Assembly: GCA_026647385.1 (NCBI GenBank)
Contig: JAPKGY010000242.1
Coordinates: 1 to 5,825 of the forward strand
Reading direction: 5' to 3'
Source of the DNA: Phycisphaerae bacterium
Lineage (GTDB): Bacteria; Planctomycetota; Phycisphaerae; UBA1845; PWPN01
DNA: 5,825 nucleotides
Part shown: piece after piece, positions 1 to 4,156 of the stretch
Position numbering within the stretch: position 1 is the stretch's first letter
Layout of the letters: the number at the start of each line of letters is the position of its first letter
Made by a program: the position numbers and the translations under genes
Notes under the pieces: generated by a model
What the model saw: only the letters and a program-made list of their open reading frames with translations
Database searches by the model: none
What the model was told of the DNA's origin: nothing

Positions 1-1102
1 CACCCTTTAACCGGGTTACTACTTTATTTTCCAAAGCCTTTTTGACAAGGCGTCCGCGCAGCAGGTCCGCCGACGGCGTCAGGGCAAAGGCCAGGGCGCA
101 CAGGATTACTGCGCTGGCGCCGTGGAAGACCGCCAGCGGGAGGCTCATGTTCATGCCTGCGACCGGGGCAAGCAGCAAGCGGTCCCAGAGGCTGCCCACC
201 AGGAGGAACTCCAGCACGCCGAACGCGATCGCCCCGTGCCCGATGGAAAGGAAGGAGAGTTCCGGGTCGGTCAGGCGCCGCGCCACGATGGCATACAGGA
301 TTGTGATCCAGACTGCGTTCATCACCAGGAACCCGGCGAAAAGGGGCATGCCCATGCTGAAGAACTTCACCGTAGCCAGCCCGGCCGGAGGAGGCGGTAC
401 GAAGCCCGGAGGCATGGGCCCGAAGGGCATCGGCCCCTGCGTGGCGGGCGACAGGAAGGTCACCCATTCGTAGAGCAAGACGATGGGATTCCATGCGCTG
501 GCCAGGGTGATCGCGCCCCCCGCGGCGCCGGAGACCATGCCGGAGAAGAAGAAGAACGATAGTCCAAGCAGGAAGGCCAGTCCGTTGGCCTGCGGGAGCT
601 TGGTGGCGATGGCCGAGGCCGTCAAGCCCACGGCATTCACAAAGCACCCAAAGACGAAGACCACTGCTACGGCTTCCAGGAACATCCAGAACGGGATCTG
701 CTGCGCCAGCGCCGGCAGGAGCAGGAAGGGCACGCCCACCAGCGCGATCAGCCACGCCTCCGCGGCGCAGCCCAGCAGCTTGCCCAGCGCCAGCCGCCAC
801 GGTCCCATCGTGACCAGGCGCTGGAAGTCGTAGGTGGCGCGTTCGCGTTCGAGTGCGATGTTCTGCGCGGCCTGGGTCACGCCATAGAACGTGACGACTG
901 CCAGCTGGATGCCTACGGAGATCTGAAAAAAGGTCTGCAGCAGCGGGAACGCCGGGGTGCCAGGGAACTGCTTGATCATGTACATCAGGCCCAGCAGCCC
1001 GCCGTAGATGAAGACGCCGATGGCGACGTGCACGGCGACGGTGCGCGAACGCAGTTTGCTGCGCAGCAGGCGTTTGAACTCGGGGTTGGCGAAAGCAAGC
1101 AT
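1..1102 (-). CDS. ABC-2-type transporter permease (3' end beyond window)
   Basis: This is an integral membrane subunit of an ABC transporter, likely an exporter; its substrate cannot be told. The frame starts at the ATG at 1102-1100 and stays open for 367 codons to the left edge, so the C-terminus is missing. It begins MLAFANPEFKRLLRSKLRSR. Hydrophobic segments lie near residues 24-42, 58-78, 112-134, 138-165, 172-192, 250-274, 287-305 and 322-342. Residues 85-110 (ERERATYDFQRL...PWRLALGKLLG) match the cytoplasmic 'ERERxTxDLLxLTPLSPWQIxxGKLL' coupling-region pattern of ABC-2 permeases. A proline-rich stretch at residues 219-240 probably forms an external loop. The gene starts 25 bp after the stop of the ATPase remnant, an operon-like spacing. 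The only Shine-Dalgarno-like GGAG is about 14 nt upstream, so initiation may be coupled to translation of the upstream gene. Other frames in this stretch give only low-complexity R/G/A-rich shadows. The family call is confident; transport specificity is unknown. Confidence 0.88.
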   Translation of the reverse strand, partial: MLAFANPEFKRLLRSKLRSRTVAVHVAIGVFIYGGLLGLMYMIKQFPGTPAFPLLQTFFQISVGIQLAVVTFYGVTQAAQNIALERERATYDFQRLVTMGPWRLALGKLLGCAAEAWLIALVGVPFLLLPALAQQIPFWMFLEAVAVVFVFGCFVNAVGLTASAIATKLPQANGLAFLLGLSFFFFSGMVSGAAGGAITLASAWNPIVLLYEWVTFLSPATQGPMPFGPMPPGFVPPPPAGLATVKFFSMGMPLFAGFLVMNAVWITILYAIVARRLTDPELSFLSIGHGAIAFGVLEFLLVGSLWDRLLLAPVAGMNMSLPLAVFHGASAVILCALAFALTPSADLLRGRLVKKALENKVVTRLKG

Positions 1103-1127
1103 CGTTACGCGTTCCGCTCCAAGCTGC

Positions 1128-1400
1128 TCAATTCGTCGCGCCTGTCGAAAGCCGCAGGAAGAGGTCTTCCAGGTTCTCGGGCTTCGGATAGAAGGCCACC
1201 ACCGGCACGCCGGCCTCGACGAGCTTCTTGTGCACTGCGGGCAGGTCCTCGCGCTTGCCGGTGAAGCCCATCTCGATGTGCTCCTTCACCACCGCCACGT
1301 CCACGACCTGCGGCACGTCGGCCAGGGCCTCGACGGCCTTCGCCTTCGGTTCGAGCACCTCCAGCACCAGGCGCATCTGCGTGCGCGTCTGTTCGAGGAG
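1128..1400 (-). pseudogene. 3' remnant of an ABC transporter ATP-binding protein gene
   Basis: This frame holds only the last 90 codons of what looks like an ABC ATPase. It begins at LLEQTRTQMRLVLEV, continues through KAVEALADVPQV and VVAFYPKPENLEDLFLRL, and ends STGATN before the TGA at 1130-1128. The 'VLEP...ALADVPQVxxV' core and the closing 'NLEDLFLRL' are typical of the C-terminal extension of ABC-2-type ATPases of about 300 residues. Walker A, the Q-loop, the LSGGQ signature, Walker B and the switch histidine would all lie upstream and are absent, so the remnant cannot hydrolyse ATP. The permease follows 25 bp downstream, as expected for a native ATPase-permease pair. An ATG at 1463 opens this frame further upstream, but codons above about 1400 are an out-of-frame reading of the CBM-like module. 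The family is inferred from C-terminal sequence alone; the truncation is seen directly. Confidence 0.8.
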
Positions 1401-3916
1401 GTGGCCGACGCCGAGTTGGTCCTCATCCAGCCTGCGATGGCGTAAGTGGAGCCGATGTTGCACCCGACGGCGTCCTGGCGCACGCCTCCGCCGCCCGTGG
1501 CACTCGTGTTGGCGATCTGCTGGTACTGCAAACCGCCTCCCGTCGGCGGCGAAGCCGTCTGAATGGACCAGACGGTGGTCGGATTAGTGGGCCGCTGATA
1601 GCCGGTCCAGCCGGTTGCGACACCGTTCGTGTTGCCGCCCTCGAAATCGGCATTGGTCAGCGAGGGCGAGGAACAACACGTCACCGTCACGGAGTCAAAA
1701 CAGGCCGCCTTGTTGAGGCCCGTTCCACCCGTGTGGCCGTCGAGCCAGATGGTCATCGACGTGCCGGTCGCGGCGATCGTCCCGCTGAACGGAACCCACG
1801 TGCTGCTGGTCGTCGTCTGGGCCGGGGTCAGGTTCTGTGCGGTCGCCCAGTTGGTCGACGCGGTCGGACTGCACTTGACCGTGCAGGTCGCCGACGCCGA
1901 GTTCGTCCGCATCCAACCCGCAACGATATAGGTGGCGCCGACGGCGCAACCGGTCACATCCTGGCGCACGCCGCCGCCGCCATCCGCACTCGTGTTGGCA
2001 ATCTGCTGATACTGCAAACCGCCGCCGGTCGGCGGCGAAGCTGTCTGGATCGTCCAGACCGTGGTGGGGTTGGGGGCTCGCTGATAGCCGGTCCAGGCGG
2101 TACCGATACCGCTCGTGTTTCCACCTTCGAAATCACCGTTCGTCAGAGAAGGCGAACCGCACGATTCGGAACTCACCGTGAGCGTCGCAGTATTGGAAGT
2201 GGCGCTGCCGTACGCGTTGGTCACCACGCAACGATAGCCGCCGGCGTCGCTCGTCTGAACATCGGTGATCTGCAACGTGGCGGTCGTGGACCCGGAGATT
2301 CCGTTGCCGTCGCTCAGATTGACCAGGTCCTTCTGCCATTGATAGCTGAGCGGGGCGGTACCCGAGGCTGCGACCGTGAAGCTGACGTTATCTCCGACGG
2401 ATGCGACGGTGCTCGACGGGTGCTGCGTGATGGTCGGCGCGGTCGGGCTGCCTTGGATGAGGCTTTCCGCGATCCAGCCGACGACTCCGTTGAAATTGCA
2501 CTTCCACCAGTAGTAACCCTTCGCGTAGACGCCGTTGAGACCATGAGCGACGATCGTACCCTGGACGCCGGACGAAAGCGTCGTCCGGACGCCGTAATTG
2601 GTTCCCGGCCCGAGCCGGAAGTTGGCCGAGCCCGTGGTCGTCACCGACTGGTCGGCCGTGAACGTCGTGGACTGGGCCATCGTCTGCGGGTTGATCATCA
2701 GGACGCCGTTGCAGACCGCCCGCTCTTGCCCGTCCGACGGGTCGTTCATCACGGTCCCGTTCACCACCATCGTCGAGGAGCCGCCGCCGTCGAGGTTGAC
2801 CCCGTCCGTCGCACCGAGCGTGTTCTTGGCCCAGGTCCCCAACTGCGCACAAGACATACCCTTGCTTTGAGTGGAGCGGCCGTCGCAGACCACGAAGAAC
2901 ACATAGCTCGAGTTCCAGCAGATCGCGGTGCGGGGGTTGAGATTGACATAGCCGATGTACCCCGGATGAGCCACGGCGTCCGGGACCCGCACCACGTTGT
3001 CCTTCAGAAAGTGGTAGTTCGTATTAATGGAGGCAAAAACGTTCGACCAGTCCCTGCCCGTCTCGGTCTGGCAGGCGTTCGTGCCCTGCACCGTGGGCTC
3101 ATTCGTCTCGACCAGCTTCTGGTAGATCCGAATCTGGGAGCCGACCGAGGCGTTATTGTTCAGCGTCGTGCCCGCGCTCCCGGCGGCCGACAACACCACG
3201 TGGTCGAAGGGGATCCACGTCGAGCCGGTGTTCGTCCCCTTCCAGCGGATCGTGCCGGTCGAGTAGGTGGACCCGTTCGTGGTGACGTTCGGCTTGGACA
3301 TCTCCACCAGCACTTCCGTCCGGGTTCCGCTCGGGGTCTGATTGTCGTACTGCGGCGTGAAGATGATCAGTTCGCTGCTGCCCGGCGTCCGGTTGATCCC
3401 CTTGATCGGCTGGTTGGTGCCGGTGGAGACGTACTTCACGAAAACGTTCGCGTCGGTGTGGTCCACGCACTCGCCGTGAAACGCCGTCCGATCCAGCTTC
3501 CAGGCGAACCCGCTGAACGCGCCCCGGTCCGCGAACCAATGGGCATACCAGCCCGACTGGATCTGGCCGCCTTCGATTTCGTACGTGTACAGATCGTAGA
3601 ACCCGCCGTTGATGGCCACGATCACGTCGTTGGTCTTGCCCCAGCTCTGGCCCCACCAACTGAGCGCGCCGTCCTGGCGAGCCGCCTGGTTGCGAACGAT
3701 CTCAACCGCACCCGCCATCGTGTCGTAGGCGATGCTCGTATCGATGATGGCGTTCGTGTTGCTGCGGGTCAGCCGGGCAACAAACAAGTTGTTCGGATCG
3801 GAGGTGGTGAACTCCTGGTAGTCGATCCCGTCGCCGATACTGGTCCACGCCGAGAAGGCCAGCGACGGCCAGCCAAGGGCGATCACGAGGATGCCGAGAA
3901 TAATACGTCGCTTCAT
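1286..3916 (-). CDS. Secreted NAGPA-family phosphodiester glycosidase with SH3b, Ig and CBM-like modules; 3' end disrupted
   Basis: The 876-codon frame starts at the ATG at 3916, which has a strong ribosome binding site. Residues 1-23 form a signal peptide (KRR, hydrophobic core, cleavage near AFS/A). Residues 24-410 are a NAGPA (DUF2233) domain, the family of the mammalian uncovering enzyme that removes N-acetylglucosamine from a phosphodiester. Its hallmarks are INGGFY (102-107), NPRTAICWN (327-335), DGR...SKGMS (345-355), and NLDGGGSSTMVVNG (374-387) followed by PSDGQERAVCNGVLM. Residues 425-487 are a bacterial SH3b domain (NFRLGPGTNYG...WWKCN...VGWIAESLI). Residues 491-581 are Ig-like. 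Residues 585-747 are a complete CBM-like module, and 748-839 a second one that breaks off after NSASAT. Residues 840-876 are an R/W/C-rich tail read out of frame through the ABC ATPase remnant; they are not a natural C-terminus. The likely role is hydrolysis of a phosphodiester-linked sugar in an extracellular glycan; the substrate is unknown. The glycosidase and SH3b domains are intact, so the truncated product might still fold. Confidence 0.9.
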   Translation of the reverse strand: MKRRIILGILVIALGWPSLAFSAWTSIGDGIDYQEFTTSDPNNLFVARLTRSNTNAIIDTSIAYDTMAGAVEIVRNQAARQDGALSWWGQSWGKTNDVIVAINGGFYDLYTYEIEGGQIQSGWYAHWFADRGAFSGFAWKLDRTAFHGECVDHTDANVFVKYVSTGTNQPIKGINRTPGSSELIIFTPQYDNQTPSGTRTEVLVEMSKPNVTTNGSTYSTGTIRWKGTNTGSTWIPFDHVVLSAAGSAGTTLNNNASVGSQIRIYQKLVETNEPTVQGTNACQTETGRDWSNVFASINTNYHFLKDNVVRVPDAVAHPGYIGYVNLNPRTAICWNSSYVFFVVCDGRSTQSKGMSCAQLGTWAKNTLGATDGVNLDGGGSSTMVVNGTVMNDPSDGQERAVCNGVLMINPQTMAQSTTFTADQSVTTTGSANFRLGPGTNYGVRTTLSSGVQGTIVAHGLNGVYAKGYYWWKCNFNGVVGWIAESLIQGSPTAPTITQHPSSTVASVGDNVSFTVAASGTAPLSYQWQKDLVNLSDGNGISGSTTATLQITDVQTSDAGGYRCVVTNAYGSATSNTATLTVSSESCGSPSLTNGDFEGGNTSGIGTAWTGYQRAPNPTTVWTIQTASPPTGGGLQYQQIANTSADGGGGVRQDVTGCAVGATYIVAGWMRTNSASATCTVKCSPTASTNWATAQNLTPAQTTTSSTWVPFSGTIAATGTSMTIWLDGHTGGTGLNKAACFDSVTVTCCSSPSLTNADFEGGNTNGVATGWTGYQRPTNPTTVWSIQTASPPTGGGLQYQQIANTSATGGGGVRQDAVGCNIGSTYAIAGWMRTNSASATSSNRRARRCAWCWRCSNRRRRPSRPWPTCRRSWTWRW
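1395..1405. other. Breakpoint joining the CBM-like module to the ABC ATPase gene
   Basis: Above about 1400 the DNA aligns with the other three module copies. The last 33 nt of module (1400-1432) differ from the copy near 5150 at three positions, all synonymous in the module frame (R, T and A codons). Below about 1400 the similarity stops at once, and the DNA encodes the ABC ATPase C-terminus in another frame. At most about four bases (plus-strand aggt, 1399-1402) could be shared between the two partners, which points to illegitimate joining and not to homologous recombination. A real deletion and an assembly or amplification chimera look the same here. Confidence 0.8.
1400..1675 (-). repeat. 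CBM-like module, truncated copy
   Basis: Residues 748-839 of the glycosidase protein hold about the first 92 of about 163 residues of the module. The copy runs from CSSPSLTNADFEGGN to GWMRTNSASAT and then breaks off. The missing part would contain CTVKC, WVPFSGT, WLDGHTGG and the final beta strand, so a jelly-roll fold could not close. It follows the preceding copy directly, with no Ig domain between. The 55 bases at 1501-1555 are identical to 5251-5305 in the neighbouring gene. Confidence 0.85.
1676..2164 (-). repeat. CBM-like module, complete copy in the glycosidase gene
   Basis: Residues 585-747 of the glycosidase protein run from SCGSPSLTNGDFEGGN through QYQQIANTSADGGGGVRQD, GWMRTNSASATCTVKC, WVPFSGT and WLDGHTGG to CFDSVTVTC. 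The pattern recalls CBM4/9-like jelly-roll domains, which usually open with 'NGDFE' and close with 'WLDDVxL'-type strands. Six conserved cysteines (586, 657, 678, 682, 739, 747) suggest disulfides in an exported protein. The carbohydrate-binding role is inferred. The 45 bases at 1847-1891 are identical to 4337-4381. Confidence 0.75.
2174..2446 (-). repeat. Ig-like module in the glycosidase gene
   Basis: Residues 491-581 (PTITQHPSSTVASVGDN... YQWQKD ... TTATLQITDVQTSDAGGYRCVV ... ATLTV) form an I-set-like Ig domain, paralogous to the two in the neighbouring gene. The tryptophan (YQW) and the DAGGYRC motif of the F strand are present. The usual B-strand cysteine is replaced by phenylalanine (VSFTV), so the classic intradomain disulfide is absent. 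It probably acts as a spacer or adhesive module between SH3b and the CBM-like modules. Confidence 0.85.
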
Positions 3917-3921
3917 ACGTG

Positions 3922-3929
3922 TCCTTCCT
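3922..3929 (-). promoter_or_regulatory. Ribosome binding site of the glycosidase gene
   Basis: On the minus strand AGGAAGGA lies 5 nt before the ATG at 3916. This is a strong Shine-Dalgarno match at good spacing, and it fixes the start immediately ahead of the signal peptide MKRRIILGILVIALG. Confidence 0.75.
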
Positions 3930-3933
3930 CTCT

Positions 3934-3950
3934 CCGCGGGATGTCCGCGG
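3934..3950 (-). other. Short GC hairpin in the presumed leader, next to the RBS
   Basis: CCGCGG at 3934-3939 and again at 3945-3950 can pair across a 5-nt loop. It lies directly 5' of the ribosome binding site on the minus-strand transcript. With only six base pairs, a regulatory role is uncertain. Confidence 0.35.
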
Positions 3951-3961
3951 CCCTGAGTTCC

Positions 3962-3994
3962 GTGTGACGAGGCCGTTTAACGGTTCCTTCACAC
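3962..3994. promoter_or_regulatory. 33-bp two-armed dyad upstream of the glycosidase gene
   Basis: Outer arms GTGTGA (3962-3967) and TCACAC (3989-3994), and inner arms CCGTT (3973-3977) and AACGG (3979-3983), share one centre of symmetry at 3978. The dyad is 45 bp upstream of the ATG. It could be a protein-binding operator or a leader stem-loop. I see no convincing -35/-10 pair nearby, so its position relative to a transcription start is unknown. Confidence 0.4.
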
Positions 3995-4095
3995 ACAAGA
4001 CGCACCGGACGATAAGCCAGATTCATTCCGCTTTAGTGCGGCGAAGACGTCCGTCCCCATCGCCGCCGCGGTCACTGTGGTGCGGCCGACAGCCA

Positions 4096-4142
4096 GCCCG
4101 ACCGCGCGCCTCTGCCGGCGCGGTCGGGCCGGCCTGCCGGCC
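4096..4142 (-). terminator. GC-rich hairpins after the Ig/CBM gene, possible terminator
   Basis: A perfect 12-bp inverted repeat (gcccgaccgcgc at 4096-4107, its complement at 4118-4129, 10-nt loop) adjoins a second, overlapping 7-bp stem (ggccggc 4127-4133 with gccggcc 4136-4142). They lie 14-60 bases after the stop codon of the upstream gene. No T-tract follows on the minus strand, so this is not a standard intrinsic terminator; it could stabilise the mRNA end or terminate without a U-run. Confidence 0.45.
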
Positions 4143-4156
4143 GTTCACTTCACCGG

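Noticed and set aside
24..800. A 258-codon minus-strand frame at the left edge
   Set aside because: It is R/G/A-rich and overlaps the permease in another frame. The permease frame shows membrane segments and the ABC-2 coupling motif and is open throughout.
1128..1463. A small complete protein starting at the ATG at 1463
   Set aside because: The first 21 or so codons are an out-of-frame reading of the truncated CBM-like module, so the ATG is accidental; only the part from about 1400 is genuine ATPase sequence.
1733..3967. A 744-codon open frame on the plus strand
   Set aside because: It lies fully antisense to the glycosidase gene, reads as an R/G/V/D-rich composition with no domain, and is a normal by-product of GC-rich codon use in the real gene.
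3962..3994. A CRP-type binding site (TGTGA...TCACA)
   Set aside because: The arms are separated by 21 bases, whereas CRP sites have about 6, so the resemblance of the arms is not enough.
4038..4066. Inverted repeat GCGGCGA/TCGCCGC as a terminator
   Set aside because: It is only 7 bp with a 15-nt loop and no T-run; such matches are common in GC-rich spacers.
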